DNA of 64,000 nucleotides from Bacteroidetes bacterium ADurb.Bin008 (GTDB lineage: Bacteria > Bacteroidota > Bacteroidia > Bacteroidales > Tenuifilaceae): positions 53,222 to 117,221 of the forward strand of contig MWFE01000020.1 of NCBI GenBank assembly GCA_002071445.1. Reading direction: 5' to 3'. Below, one piece after another: positions 19,493 through 28,676 of this stretch; the first letter of the stretch is position 1; each line of letters starts with the position of its first letter. The notes beneath the pieces were generated by a model, which worked only from the letters and a program-made list of their open reading frames with translations, ran no database searches and was not told the origin of the DNA. Made by a program: the position numbers and the translations under genes.

Positions 19493-20884
19493 ATGAATAT
19501 CCATTTTATAGCCATAGGTGGGAGCGCCATGCACAACCTTGCCATAGCGCTTAAGCAGAAGGGTTATACTATAACCGGTTCTGACGATGAGATATTCGAA
19601 CCCTCCAGAAGTCGTTTGGAGCGCGAGGGTTTGCTCCCCGAAAGGGTGGGGTGGTTCCCCCAAAAAATAACGAGTAGCCTCGATGCAGTGGTGCTTGGCA
19701 TGCACGCTCGTGCCGATAATCCTGAACTTTTACAAGCTCAACAATTAGGGTTAAAAATTTACTCGTATCCCGAATACCTGTATGAGCAAACCAAGGATAA
19801 AACCCGTGTGGTGATTGGCGGAAGCCATGGAAAAACTACCATCACTTCCATGGTAATGCACGTTCTGAAAAGCATAGGCGTTGACTTCGATTTCATGGTG
19901 GGAGCACAAATTGATGGTTTTGACAATATGGTGCGTTTGTCCGAAAGCGCAAGATTTGCAATCTTCGAAGGGGATGAATACCTTACGTCGCCCATCGACC
20001 CCAGACCCAAATTTCATCTTTACAAGCCTCATATTGCCGTGATATCAGGGATCGCGTGGGATCATATCAATGTTTTCCCCGATTTCGATACATACAGACG
20101 GCAGTTTGAAATGTTTATCCAAACCATTGAACCCCAAGGGCATCTGTTTTTTTGTGCTGAAGACCCCGAGGTTGTGCGTATTTGTAAAAATGCTGGTTCA
20201 GGGGTCAACGCAATCCCATACACTACCCATCCCCATACGGTTAATTTCGATTGCACCGCTTTGATAACCGACCATGGCCAAGTTTCGGTTAAAGTATTTG
20301 GCATACACAATATGCAGAATATTGCCGCAGCGAAGGGTGTTTGTAACCAGTTGGGCATTAGCGATGAAAATTTTTACAATTCCATTTCATCGTTTCGAGG
20401 GGCCGCCAAGCGCATGCAAAGGGTTGGCAGAAAGAATACCACCGATGTGTTCCTCGATTTTGCCCATGCTCCATCCAAGGTTTTGGCAACGGTTAAGGCT
20501 GTTAAAGACCAGTACCCCTATCGAAAGCTGGTGGCTTGCCTCGAACTGCATACCTTTAGCAGCCTCAATCCCGACTTTTTAAACGAGTACAAAGGGACGC
20601 TCGATGAGGCTGATATTCCCATTGTGTACTATAACCCGGCAACTCTGGAGCACAAAAAACTACCCCCTATAGATCCTGGCATGGTGAAGCAGAAATTTGA
20701 CAATCCTCACCTGATTGTATTCACCGATCCTGCTCTGCTTCATGATCACCTTCTCAATTCTTTCTGGGATAATGTCAACCTGCTCATGATGTCATCGGGC
20801 AATTTCTCAGGCATCGATGTTTCCGAACTGGCAATGTCCATCACAGAGGATGATGATTTTCCCGGTTGCTACATGGATTTTTAA
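19493..20884 (+). CDS. mpl: UDP-N-acetylmuramate:tripeptide ligase (murein recycling, Mur-ligase family)
   Basis: A 463-residue Mur ligase that attaches recovered L-Ala-gamma-D-Glu-meso-DAP to UDP-MurNAc. The N terminus HFIAIGGSAMHNLAIALK and the ATP loop GGSHGKTTITSMV are typical, followed by the FEGDEY segment and FRGAAKRMQ. The ATG at 19493 is preferred over the one at 19478: it has a GGAGAAAG ribosome site upstream and lies downstream of the -7 element at 19469. Assignment as Mpl rather than MurC rests on the MHNLA and GDEYLTS patterns. Confidence 0.88.
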   Translation: MNIHFIAIGGSAMHNLAIALKQKGYTITGSDDEIFEPSRSRLEREGLLPERVGWFPQKITSSLDAVVLGMHARADNPELLQAQQLGLKIYSYPEYLYEQTKDKTRVVIGGSHGKTTITSMVMHVLKSIGVDFDFMVGAQIDGFDNMVRLSESARFAIFEGDEYLTSPIDPRPKFHLYKPHIAVISGIAWDHINVFPDFDTYRRQFEMFIQTIEPQGHLFFCAEDPEVVRICKNAGSGVNAIPYTTHPHTVNFDCTALITDHGQVSVKVFGIHNMQNIAAAKGVCNQLGISDENFYNSISSFRGAAKRMQRVGRKNTTDVFLDFAHAPSKVLATVKAVKDQYPYRKLVACLELHTFSSLNPDFLNEYKGTLDEADIPIVYYNPATLEHKKLPPIDPGMVKQKFDNPHLIVFTDPALLHDHLLNSFWDNVNLLMMSSGNFSGIDVSELAMSITEDDDFPGCYMDF

Positions 20885-20905
20885 TAATGCTAAAACGGAG
20901 AGCCT

Positions 20906-21478
20906 ATGAAACTCAAAAGTAGAAGATTAGACGTACTCCCATTAACCCCGGCCGAATTGAAAACTTTTGTCAAATCGCGAAGCGAGTTTGAAAAACAGGC
21001 GAATCTACAGGTGACAAAAGGTGAACTTAACGATGCATATAGGGAAGAGATTTTGGAAATGATAGAAAGAGAGCCCGATATATGGAAATCGACAGGCATA
21101 GACTACCTTTTCTACACCCTGTGGCTTATGGTTTTAAGGGACATAAAAACCATAATTGGTATGTTTACCTTCAATGGGAAGCCCAATGCCAACGGCGAAG
21201 TGGAAATATTTTTCAGCATCGAACCACCCTATAGGCGCAAGGGCCTTGCCACCGAGGCAATGGAAAAAATACTTTGCTGGGCCAATAAAACGAAGCACTT
21301 TCGTGTTGTTGTCGTCGAGGCTGGTGAAAACAATAAAGCGGCCATGGCATCGTTAAAAAGGTTGGGTTTTAAAAAAATAGTACCGGATGATGATGCGAAG
21401 GAAGAGGCTTTATCGAAGTACTACAAGGTAGTTTGCCCCAAGAGTGATGATTGCGAAGATCTGGATTTTGACATTTAG
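20906..21478 (+). CDS. GNAT-family N-acetyltransferase
   Basis: A 190-residue protein. The acetyl-CoA binding signature PPYRRKGLATEAM lies near residue 110 and is followed by the beta-strand VVVVEAGENNKAAMASLKRLGF, typical of GNAT motifs A and B. The first ~50 residues are a charged helical lead. The acceptor (protein, amino acid or small molecule) cannot be inferred. It follows mpl after 21 bases, so cotranscription is likely, but no functional link is evident. Confidence 0.85.
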   Translation: MKLKSRRLDVLPLTPAELKTFVKSRSEFEKQANLQVTKGELNDAYREEILEMIEREPDIWKSTGIDYLFYTLWLMVLRDIKTIIGMFTFNGKPNANGEVEIFFSIEPPYRRKGLATEAMEKILCWANKTKHFRVVVVEAGENNKAAMASLKRLGFKKIVPDDDAKEEALSKYYKVVCPKSDDCEDLDFDI

Positions 21479-21514
21479 CATTTTTTATGAACATTATTTT
21501 TTTCGGCTCTGGAT

Positions 21515-22003
21515 ATGGAATTTAAAAAAAAGGCTTTCAGCGTTCTGTTTTGCTTCTCGTTATTTTTCCCTTTTAACGGCTTTACACAGCAGAGCTACAA
21601 AACGGGTTTGGGTTTAAGAGGGGGGTATCCCTCGGGATTAACTGTTAAGCATTTCATAGATGGTTCTTCAGCTGTTGAAGGAGTTTTGTCGTTCGGTAGC
21701 TGGGGACTAGGTTTTACAGCCCTTTACCAGATTCATGTCCCCATTAAAGATGCACCCGGATTTAATTGGTACTATGGCGGTGGTGCTCACGTTGGCATTG
21801 CTAAAGCTTCCGGCGGAAACCCATTCTCAAGAACGGAAGATCAGAAGCTGTTTTTGGGAGTGGATGGTATATTCGGAGCCGAGTATGTGTTCCCCGATAT
21901 TCCCATTTCGCTCAGCCTTGACCTGAGTCCCATCGTATCGATAATGCCCGAATTATATCCGTGGTTCAATGCCGGACTTTCGCTGCGATACACTTTACGG
22001 TAG
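21515..22003 (+). CDS. Small outer-membrane beta-barrel protein, function unknown
   Basis: A 162-residue protein with a signal peptide (basic MEFKKK, then a hydrophobic FSVLFCFSLFFPF stretch, cleavage probably after FTQ). The rest is alternating strands ending in an aromatic-rich FNAGLSLRYTLR terminus, the kind of C-terminal strand seen in outer-membrane barrels. An eight-strand barrel would fit the size. I do not recognise a specific family. Confidence 0.7.
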   Translation: MEFKKKAFSVLFCFSLFFPFNGFTQQSYKTGLGLRGGYPSGLTVKHFIDGSSAVEGVLSFGSWGLGFTALYQIHVPIKDAPGFNWYYGGGAHVGIAKASGGNPFSRTEDQKLFLGVDGIFGAEYVFPDIPISLSLDLSPIVSIMPELYPWFNAGLSLRYTLR

Positions 22004-22028
22004 TTTTTTAAAAAAAACTACAATTTCT

Positions 22029-22058
22029 TTTGCAAGTACTTTTTTTCCATTATCTTTG
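22029..22058 (+). promoter_or_regulatory. Bacteroidota-type promoter of tRNA-Glu / rpsT
   Basis: TTTG at 22029-22032 and TATCTTTG at 22051-22058 with an 18-base spacer: one of the clearest -33/-7 pairs in the window. It probably drives tRNA-Glu and, by read-through, rpsT. Confidence 0.75.
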
Positions 22059-22101
22059 CAGCCGCTTTAAAAAAGTTGTAAGAGGATCTTTTCTTACTTA
22101 G

Positions 22102-22173
22102 GGCCCGTTCGTCTAGGGGTTAGGACGCCAGGTTTTCATCCTGGTAACAGGGGTTCGATTCCCCTACGGGCTA
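22102..22173 (+). tRNA. tRNA-Glu (anticodon TTC)
   Basis: A 72-base cloverleaf: acceptor GGCCCGT/ACGGGCT (with a G1-T72 wobble), D arm with AGGGGTTAGGAC, anticodon stem CCAGG/CCTGG around the TTC anticodon, and T arm AGGGG-TTCGATT-CCCCT. Discriminator A; CCA is not encoded. It lies 27 bases before rpsT. Confidence 0.95.
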
Positions 22174-22200
22174 CTATAATTTATAAATTAACAAGGTACT

Positions 22201-22455
22201 ATGGCAAATCATAAATCAGCATTAAAACGAAGCAGGCAGACTGAAGCCAAGAGGCTTCATAACAGGTATTATGCAAAAACTACCCGTAATGCCATTAAGG
22301 CGTTAAGGGGAACAACCGATAAAACTGCCGCTCAGGAATTGTACCCTAAGGTTTCATCGATGTTGGATAAATTGGCCAAGAAGAATATTATTCATAAGAA
22401 TAAGGCTGCAAACCTGAAAAGCTCGTTGAGCCTTCATGTGAACAGCCTACAGTAG
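22201..22455 (+). CDS. rpsT: 30S ribosomal protein S20
   Basis: An 84-residue basic helical protein with the family start [21 protein letters not shown] and the C-terminal [17 protein letters not shown]. It binds 16S rRNA early in 30S assembly. The gene directly follows tRNA-Glu with no promoter between them and ends at a strong terminator, so a tRNA-rpsT transcript is likely. Confidence 0.97.
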   Translation: MANHKSALKRSRQTEAKRLHNRYYAKTTRNAIKALRGTTDKTAAQELYPKVSSMLDKLAKKNIIHKNKAANLKSSLSLHVNSLQ

Positions 22456-22476
22456 TTTTAGGTTTTTTGTTTTTCC

Positions 22477-22507
22477 AAGCTCACTCTTCGGGGTGAGCTT
22501 TTTTTAT
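22477..22507 (+). terminator. Rho-independent terminator after rpsT
   Basis: AAGCTCAC paired with GTGAGCTT around a CTTCGG-containing loop, followed by seven T. Confidence 0.9.
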
Positions 22508-22567
22508 TGACTTTTCCAATGCAATCGGCTATTAATTGTTAACTTGGCTATCAAATTGGGAAAGTAA

Positions 22568-23266
22568 ATGGAACAGCAAAATAAGCCTTTGACCATAAAG
22601 GAGTGGGCTTTAGATGATCGCCCTCGCGAGAAAATGGTGAGTAAAGGGGTTTCGGCCCTAAGCGATGTTGAGCTGATGGCCATACTTATTGGCACAGGTA
22701 CCACAAATGAAACCGCCGTAGGGCTCTCGCAGCGGATCCTAACGAAAGTTGGAAATAATTTGAACGAACTGGGTAAATTAGGCCTCAAGGAGTTGACCGA
22801 TATCAAGGGGATTGGCAAGGCGAAGGCAGTGAAAATAATGGCAGCCCTTGAACTGGGCCGAAGGCGCAAAAGCACTGAAGTGCTGCACAAAAAGCAAATT
22901 ACATCGAGCATGGATGTGATTGAACTTTTTCAGCCAATGCTTGCCGATCTACCCCATGAAGAATTCTGGATTTTGCTGCTAAATCGGACGAATCGTATTA
23001 TCGAGAAGGTAAAGATCAGCGAAGGTGGATTTATTGCAACCGTCGTGGATATTAGGAAACTAATGAAAATTGCATTGGAGCACAATGCGCTGGGAATCAT
23101 ACTCTGTCACAACCACCCTTCGGGTAATCACAACCCGAGTGACGATGATGTAAATATAACCCAGAAGGTAAAGGCAGCAGCCACCACTTTTGATATCAAA
23201 CTGTTGGACCATATTATTGTTACCGGAAACCAATGCTTTTCCATGGCCGACAATCATATGATATGA
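22568..23266 (+). CDS. radC: RadC-family JAMM-domain protein
   Basis: A 232-residue protein: an N-terminal helix-hairpin-helix segment (LTDIKGIGKAKAVKI) followed by the JAMM/MPN-like domain with the metal motif HNHPSGNHNPSDDD. The family was once tied to DNA repair; its true activity is not settled. The start at 22568 gives the family N terminus (IKEWALDDRPREKM within the first 20). It is a free-standing gene, not in an evident operon. Confidence 0.93.
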   Translation: MEQQNKPLTIKEWALDDRPREKMVSKGVSALSDVELMAILIGTGTTNETAVGLSQRILTKVGNNLNELGKLGLKELTDIKGIGKAKAVKIMAALELGRRRKSTEVLHKKQITSSMDVIELFQPMLADLPHEEFWILLLNRTNRIIEKVKISEGGFIATVVDIRKLMKIALEHNALGIILCHNHPSGNHNPSDDDVNITQKVKAAATTFDIKLLDHIIVTGNQCFSMADNHMI

Positions 23267-23385
23267 TGGATGATGACTCAGGTTCTGCCATTAGGAAATG
23301 GTTAATGGTAAAGAGCCTAACTTTTTCATTTTTTTTGTATTTTGGCATGCAATAAAAAGTAGGGATACCTAATATTAGATTGGCG

Positions 23386-24033
23386 ATGATAAAAATCATA
23401 GGGCAGAACAATTCCATCCTCAACAGATTTATCTACGAAATAAGATGCGCTGATATTCAAAAGGATAGCATGCGATTCAGGAGAAACCTCGAACGAATCA
23501 GCGAGATATTCGCATACGAAATCAGCAAGGAGCTGCAATATGAGAGGGCTCAGGCACAGACACCATTGGGCATAGCCGAAATGTTCCTCCCTGCCGATGG
23601 GGTGGTTATAGCTTCCATACTGAGGGCCGGTTTACCTATGCACAACGGATTTCTGAACTTTTTCGATGGCGCCGAAAATGCCTTTATCTCGGCCTACCGC
23701 AAGTATAGCAAGGATGGGTCATTTAAAATTCAATTCGAGCACCTATCGTGCCCTAACATTACCGACAAGGTGCTTATAATCGTCGATCCCATGCTGGCCT
23801 CGGGGGCTTCCATGGTATTGGCCTACAATGCCCTTATGGAGAGGGGTGAACCAAAATACACCCATATTGCGTCTATCATCGCCTCCAAAGAGGGGGTTGA
23901 GTACACCATGAAGAACCTGCCAAACAAAAGCATAACGCTTTGGCTTGGGGCCATTGATGATGAGATGACCGCGCAATCGTACATCGTCCCGGGACTGGGC
24001 GATGCTGGCGATTTGGCATATGGCGGAAAGTAA
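23386..24033 (+). CDS. upp: Uracil phosphoribosyltransferase
   Basis: A 215-residue enzyme converting uracil and PRPP to UMP. The PRPP loop IIVDPMLASGASM and the C-terminal uracil-binding PGLGDAGDLAYGG are clear. The frame extends two codons upstream to a TTG, but the ATG at 23386 is preferred. It is flanked by radC on the same strand and the convergent folK. Confidence 0.95.
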   Translation: MIKIIGQNNSILNRFIYEIRCADIQKDSMRFRRNLERISEIFAYEISKELQYERAQAQTPLGIAEMFLPADGVVIASILRAGLPMHNGFLNFFDGAENAFISAYRKYSKDGSFKIQFEHLSCPNITDKVLIIVDPMLASGASMVLAYNALMERGEPKYTHIASIIASKEGVEYTMKNLPNKSITLWLGAIDDEMTAQSYIVPGLGDAGDLAYGGK

Positions 24034-24080
24034 TACCGCGCATCATATATCTTTAACTATCCGGAATAGTGGACTAATCC

Positions 24081-24584
24081 CTATACCTGTTCGGCAACCT
24101 TTTCAAAGCGCCATACTTTTAAGGGATCGGTGCATGCCTCCCTAAGGTCGGCAATGGACAGCCCAAAGATGGGATGTGTGAAGTGCGGAGCAATTTGAGC
24201 CAATGGCTCAAGGACAAACATCCTCTTATGCATCAGTTTATGAGGTACAATCAATGGCGGAAGGGTGAAAATACAATCATCGAAGAAGAGAACATCAATA
24301 TCGATTGTACGAGGCCTGTAACCCGAAGTCAGCATGTCGCGCCCAAGTGATTTTTCAATCTCCTGGCATATATCAAACATGCACAATGCTGAAAGGGTTG
24401 TCCTTACTTCCAAAACTTGATTGAGGAAGGCCACATGATGGTCGAACCCCCAGGGTTCGGATTCGAATATATCGGACGATGAAACAATTTCGCCAACTTG
24501 TTGCGATATCAACCTACGTGCCTGTGACAGGTAGTCCTCTCTATTACCAATATTCCCACCAATAATTAAATAAACCGTATGCAT
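24081..24584 (-). CDS. folK: 2-amino-4-hydroxy-6-hydroxymethyldihydropteridine pyrophosphokinase
   Basis: A 167-residue folate-pathway enzyme transferring pyrophosphate from ATP to the pterin alcohol. The motifs YLIIGGNIGNRE at the N terminus and SGYRPRTIDIDVLFFDD with the metal-binding aspartates are present. The ATG at 24584 is chosen because the family starts a few residues before LxxGxN; the upstream ATG adds only six odd residues. folE, the first folate enzyme, lies about 4 kb away. Confidence 0.94.
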   Translation of the reverse strand: MHTVYLIIGGNIGNREDYLSQARRLISQQVGEIVSSSDIFESEPWGFDHHVAFLNQVLEVRTTLSALCMFDICQEIEKSLGRDMLTSGYRPRTIDIDVLFFDDCIFTLPPLIVPHKLMHKRMFVLEPLAQIAPHFTHPIFGLSIADLREACTDPLKVWRFEKVAEQV

Positions 24585-24651
24585 AAAATGATAATAAAAC
24601 ACAAAGGTTACAAAAGATACCTATATATCAAAATTGTTGCTTTAAATTTTT

Positions 24652-24659
24652 TAATTTTG
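24652..24659 (+). promoter_or_regulatory. -7 element for sppA
   Basis: TAATTTTG matches TAnnTTTG, 57 bases before the sppA ATG, in an AT-rich leader between the divergent folK and sppA genes. The -33 element is unclear. Confidence 0.4.
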
Positions 24660-24716
24660 AATCATTATAGTTTTACAACATTCATAAACAATTATTAACA
24701 AATAAATCCTATTACC

Positions 24717-26486
24717 ATGAAAGGTTTTTTTAAGTACTTGCTGGCTACCATAGTGGGTTTGCTAGTAACCATGATATTGCTTTTTTTAATTTTTATGGGC
24801 ATAATCGGAACTGCGATTTCAAAGTCGGAAAAGGCGGTAGAGGTGAAAGAAAACTCGCTGCTGGTTATGAAATTCAACAACACCATTGAAGATCGAGGGT
24901 CAAAGAATCCCTTTCAAGGGTTCGATTACCTTAGCATGAAACCTACTACCAGCCTTGGGTTGAACGATATTCTTAAGGCAGTAAAAAACGCTACAGAAGA
25001 CCCCAATATTTTGGGTATTTACCTTGAGAATGAGAATATCCCTGCCGGATTGGCTACCATTGAAGAGATTAGGAATGCACTGATCAAGTTCAAGGAGTCG
25101 GGTAAATTCATTGTTAGCTATAGCAATAATTACGGGCATAAGAACTACTACCTTTCCTCTGTTTCTAACAGCATATATATCAACCCCCAGGGAAGTATGC
25201 AATGGACAGGCTTGAGCAGCAGTGTGATGTTCTTTAAAAATGCCCTGGAGAAGTTGGGTGTCGAAATGCAGATCATACGCCATGGAAAATTCAAATCGGC
25301 GGTGGAGCCTTTCATGCTCGATAAAATGAGCCCCGAGAATCGTGAGCAGATTGCAACCTATGTAGGTTCTATTTGGAACCATTGGCTTAAGGAAATCTCT
25401 GTGGCCAGGAATATCAGTGTAGATGAGTTAAATTTAATGGCCAATAACCTGAAAATACGGAATGCTCAATCGGCCTACGAGAATGGCATGGTGGATAGCC
25501 TTGTTTACAAGGATCAGGTTATCGACAGGTTGAAGGAGTTGACCAATACCAAGCCTGAAAAAGATATCAATTCTGTTTCCATTGATCAGTACATCAAGGT
25601 GCCGGCACCCCGTAAACACAAAGGGTTGGCCAAAGATAAGATTGCCGTTGTGTATGCATTGGGTAGCATTATTGACGGCGATAGCGGCGAATCGGATATA
25701 GCAGGCGACCGCTATGGAAGAATTATTCGCGAGGCTCGACGCGACAGCAGTATCAAGGCCATTGTCCTACGCGTGAACTCAGGCGGAGGGAGCGCGCTGG
25801 CATCAGAAATAATCCTTCGTGAGATGACCCTTGCCAAGGCTGTAAAGCCTGTCATTGTCTCCATGGGCGATGTGGCGGCTTCGGGTGGCTACTATATCGC
25901 TGCCAGTGCCGATGCCATTGTGGCAAATCCCACTACCATTACAGGCTCCATCGGGGTGTTGGGAATGATACCCAACGTTAAGGAGGGAATGAATAAGAAG
26001 TTGGGAATCAATATAGACGTGGTGAATACCAACAAGTATGCCGATATACTCTCCGTTTACCGGCCAATGACTGCCGAGGAAAAGGCTTACATGCTTCAAG
26101 GCATCGAGGATATATACTCAGTGTTTATCGGGCATGTGGCCAATGGCAGGGGCATGACCACTCAACAGGTTGATGATATCGGACAAGGCAGAGTTTGGAG
26201 TGGTATAAATGCCATGCAGATTAAGTTGATTGATGAGTTTGGAGGCCTTGAAAGGGCCATTGAGCTGGCTGCCGAGAAAGCGGGATTAGAGAATTACAGG
26301 ATTACGGAACTGCCCAAACAAAAGGATCCGTTTGAAATTCTAATGGAGAGTTTTTCCGGATCAGTAAAAGCACAACTATTTAAGGACGAACTTGGAATGT
26401 CGTACAAGTATTATGATAATCTTTTAAAATTGGCCGGTACACGTGGCATTATTGCCCGCATACCGTACGAAATAGAGGTTTACTAA
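24717..26486 (+). CDS. sppA: Signal peptide peptidase SppA, 67K type
   Basis: A 589-residue membrane protease with one N-terminal transmembrane helix (residues ~6-30) and two ClpP-like halves. The general-base Lys193 lies in the first half (HGKFKSAVEPF) and the nucleophile Ser389 in the second (GDVAASGGYYIA). This split Ser-Lys dyad matches the long SppA type, which degrades cleaved signal peptides in the inner membrane facing the periplasm. Single gene ending at a strong terminator. Confidence 0.95.
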   Translation: MKGFFKYLLATIVGLLVTMILLFLIFMGIIGTAISKSEKAVEVKENSLLVMKFNNTIEDRGSKNPFQGFDYLSMKPTTSLGLNDILKAVKNATEDPNILGIYLENENIPAGLATIEEIRNALIKFKESGKFIVSYSNNYGHKNYYLSSVSNSIYINPQGSMQWTGLSSSVMFFKNALEKLGVEMQIIRHGKFKSAVEPFMLDKMSPENREQIATYVGSIWNHWLKEISVARNISVDELNLMANNLKIRNAQSAYENGMVDSLVYKDQVIDRLKELTNTKPEKDINSVSIDQYIKVPAPRKHKGLAKDKIAVVYALGSIIDGDSGESDIAGDRYGRIIREARRDSSIKAIVLRVNSGGGSALASEIILREMTLAKAVKPVIVSMGDVAASGGYYIAASADAIVANPTTITGSIGVLGMIPNVKEGMNKKLGINIDVVNTNKYADILSVYRPMTAEEKAYMLQGIEDIYSVFIGHVANGRGMTTQQVDDIGQGRVWSGINAMQIKLIDEFGGLERAIELAAEKAGLENYRITELPKQKDPFEILMESFSGSVKAQLFKDELGMSYKYYDNLLKLAGTRGIIARIPYEIEVY

Positions 26487-26501
26487 AACAATTTGTATAA
26501 C

Positions 26502-26543
26502 GGGAGGGTGTTTCTAAACAGTTGAAACATCCTCCCTTTTTTA
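26502..26543 (+). terminator. Strong rho-independent terminator after sppA
   Basis: GGGAGGGTGTTTC pairs with GAAACATCCTCCC across a 9-base loop, followed by a T-run. Confidence 0.92.
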
Positions 26544-26680
26544 TTCCCTTGAATACTGGCTTTCCCTGTTCCATCGTTAAATGTATATGTATGTTGGAAA
26601 AACCAATCTTTGCAATTACTTTTTGGAAAGATTTCTTTTAGATTGTATTTTGGCGTAATTAAACGGAAAAACCGACCCTC

Positions 26681-27763
26681 ATGCTTAAATTGATAGCAGC
26701 CCCGTTGGCAATGATTTACGGATTGGTTGTCAAAATTCGAAATTTGCTTTTCGATTTGAAATTCTTCAGGTCGGTTCCCGTAAACAGGGCAACCATATGC
26801 GTGGGTAATCTTACGGTGGGAGGAACGGGAAAAACTCCACATGTTGAGTATCTGATCAGGGTTCTCTCGCCAAAGTACAGAGTGGCGTTGCTTAGCCGTG
26901 GGTATAAACGAAAAACCAAAGGTTTTCGGATCGTTGAGGTACATTCCACTGCCACGGAAGTGGGTGATGAGCCATTGCAGATAAAGACCAAGTTTCCTGA
27001 GGTTCTGGTTGCCGTGGACGGCAATAGGGTGAGGGGAGCAAATGCCATTATTCACCACCAGCCCGATACTGAGATTATTATTCTCGACGATGCTTTTCAG
27101 CATCGGTGGATTAAACCGGGGTACTCCATTGTGCTTACCGACTTCAACAACATGATAACCAGAGATTTTTTCCTCCCCTTGGGAAGGTTACGCGATAGCC
27201 TTTCGGAGCTCCACCGTGCCGATTGCGTGGTGGTTTCCAAATGCCCTAAAACCATTAAGCCCATTGAAAGGCGATTAATTATCAAGGATTTAAACCTTTT
27301 TCCGTACCAGGCTATTTTCTTTTCATCCATAAGCTACGGCAGCCCTTTGCCCATTTTTAAGGACGATTTTACTGCAATAGAATTCAACTCAAAGTTGAAA
27401 GTACTTGCCTTTGCAGGGGTTGCAAATCCTTTACCCTTTTTCGATTATGTAAAATCGAACTATGATGTGGTTGACTGCATAGCTTTTCCCGACCACCACA
27501 GGTATAGCGAAAAGAATATAAAAGCTATCTTTGAAAGTTTTTCAAAGATTACCTCGCAGCATAAGGTTATCCTTACAACCGAGAAGGATGCTGCCAGATT
27601 GAGGGCAATGGAAAGCATGGAGGGCTTTCAAAAGGATGCTTTCCATTTTGTACCAATAGAGGTGATTTTTGATATCGATACAGAACAACAGTTTATTAAC
27701 CAAATCGAAGGCTATGTTAGAAAAAGTAAAAGAAACAGTAACCTATATAAAGAGCAGGGTTAA
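26681..27763 (+). CDS. lpxK: Tetraacyldisaccharide 4'-kinase (lipid A synthesis)
   Basis: A 360-residue inner-membrane kinase that phosphorylates the lipid A disaccharide at the 4' position. It has a hydrophobic N-terminal helix (LIAAPLAMIYGLVV), the unusual Walker A VGGTGKTPHVEYL, RGYKRKTKGF, and the Walker B-like ILDDAFQHR. The C terminus (last ~15 residues) overlaps the start of punA by 50 bases in another frame, so the two genes are probably translationally coupled. Confidence 0.95.
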   Translation: MLKLIAAPLAMIYGLVVKIRNLLFDLKFFRSVPVNRATICVGNLTVGGTGKTPHVEYLIRVLSPKYRVALLSRGYKRKTKGFRIVEVHSTATEVGDEPLQIKTKFPEVLVAVDGNRVRGANAIIHHQPDTEIIILDDAFQHRWIKPGYSIVLTDFNNMITRDFFLPLGRLRDSLSELHRADCVVVSKCPKTIKPIERRLIIKDLNLFPYQAIFFSSISYGSPLPIFKDDFTAIEFNSKLKVLAFAGVANPLPFFDYVKSNYDVVDCIAFPDHHRYSEKNIKAIFESFSKITSQHKVILTTEKDAARLRAMESMEGFQKDAFHFVPIEVIFDIDTEQQFINQIEGYVRKSKRNSNLYKEQG

Positions 27764-28523
27764 TAGCATTCCCGAGGTGGGAATAATCCTGGGAACAGGC
27801 CTAGGCGGGCTGGTTAGAGACATTAAGGGTCAGCTGGTACTCAACTATGCCGATATCCCCAATTTCCCCGTATCCACTGTGGAGGGGCACAAAGGGCACT
27901 TAATCTTTGGCACTCTGGGTGGCAAGTGCGTAGTTGCCATGCAGGGACGATTCCATTTTTACGAGGGGTATAGCATTAAAGAGGTTACGTTCCCTGTAAG
28001 GGTAATGAAATTTCTTGGCGTTAAGCATCTTTTTGTCTCCAATGCCAGTGGGGGAGTTAACCCCGATTTTGAAATAGGAGATTTAATGATTATCAACGAT
28101 CACATTAACCTGATACCCAATCCGCTGATTGGACCAAATGATAATGAGTTTGGCCCTCGTTTCCCCGATATGAGCCAACCCTACGATCATAGGCTTATCG
28201 CATTGGCTCAGGAGGTTGCTGCCAAACAAGGCGTTAAAATGCAGATTGGTTGTTACGTGGGCACCACAGGCCCTACTTTCGAAACGCCAAAGGAATATCA
28301 ATTTTTTAGGATCATTGGCGGCGACGCTGTAGGTATGTCTACCGTCCCCGAGGTTATCGTTGCCCGTCAGATGGGTCTTCCGGTTTTTGCCATCTCCATA
28401 ATAACCGATTTGGGTGTACCGGGAAAAATAGTAGAGATTACTCACGAGGAGGTTCAGCGCATTGGTCAGCAAGCGGAGCAAAAAATGACCAGAATAATGG
28501 AAGAGATGTTGCAGAGATTGTAG
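27714..28523 (+). CDS. punA: Purine-nucleoside phosphorylase (trimeric type I)
   Basis: A 269-residue protein cleaving purine nucleosides with phosphate. Family motifs: GIILGTGLGGLV (phosphate loop), VEGHKGHLIFG, FVSNASGGVNP, GTTGPTFETPKEY and GMSTVPEV. The ATG at 27714 is used; an in-frame TTG 45 bases upstream would add a poorly conserved lead deep inside lpxK. The overlap with lpxK is 50 bases. Gene ends 153 bases before folE. Confidence 0.94.
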   Translation: MLEKVKETVTYIKSRVNSIPEVGIILGTGLGGLVRDIKGQLVLNYADIPNFPVSTVEGHKGHLIFGTLGGKCVVAMQGRFHFYEGYSIKEVTFPVRVMKFLGVKHLFVSNASGGVNPDFEIGDLMIINDHINLIPNPLIGPNDNEFGPRFPDMSQPYDHRLIALAQEVAAKQGVKMQIGCYVGTTGPTFETPKEYQFFRIIGGDAVGMSTVPEVIVARQMGLPVFAISIITDLGVPGKIVEITHEEVQRIGQQAEQKMTRIMEEMLQRL

Positions 28524-28642
28524 AGATTTCTTCCTCCCGGACATCTCCGGTACCTTTAGCCGTTTCCCCGGACCTTCGCCATATTCGCAACCTTATATTG
28601 CTTAATAATCGCTGTATAAGGTTTGGGTTGCCCTATTTTAGC

Positions 28643-28650
28643 TACTTTTG
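28643..28650 (+). promoter_or_regulatory. -7 element for folE
   Basis: TACTTTTG matches TAnnTTTG, 26 bases before the folE ATG; a TTTG at 28622-28625 lies 17 bases upstream. Confidence 0.6.
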
Positions 28651-28676
28651 CAGGATAATTTTTATAGTATTTAAAG

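Noticed and set aside
23326..23538. Minus-strand frame across the start of upp
   Set aside because: Antisense to a clear gene with no domain.
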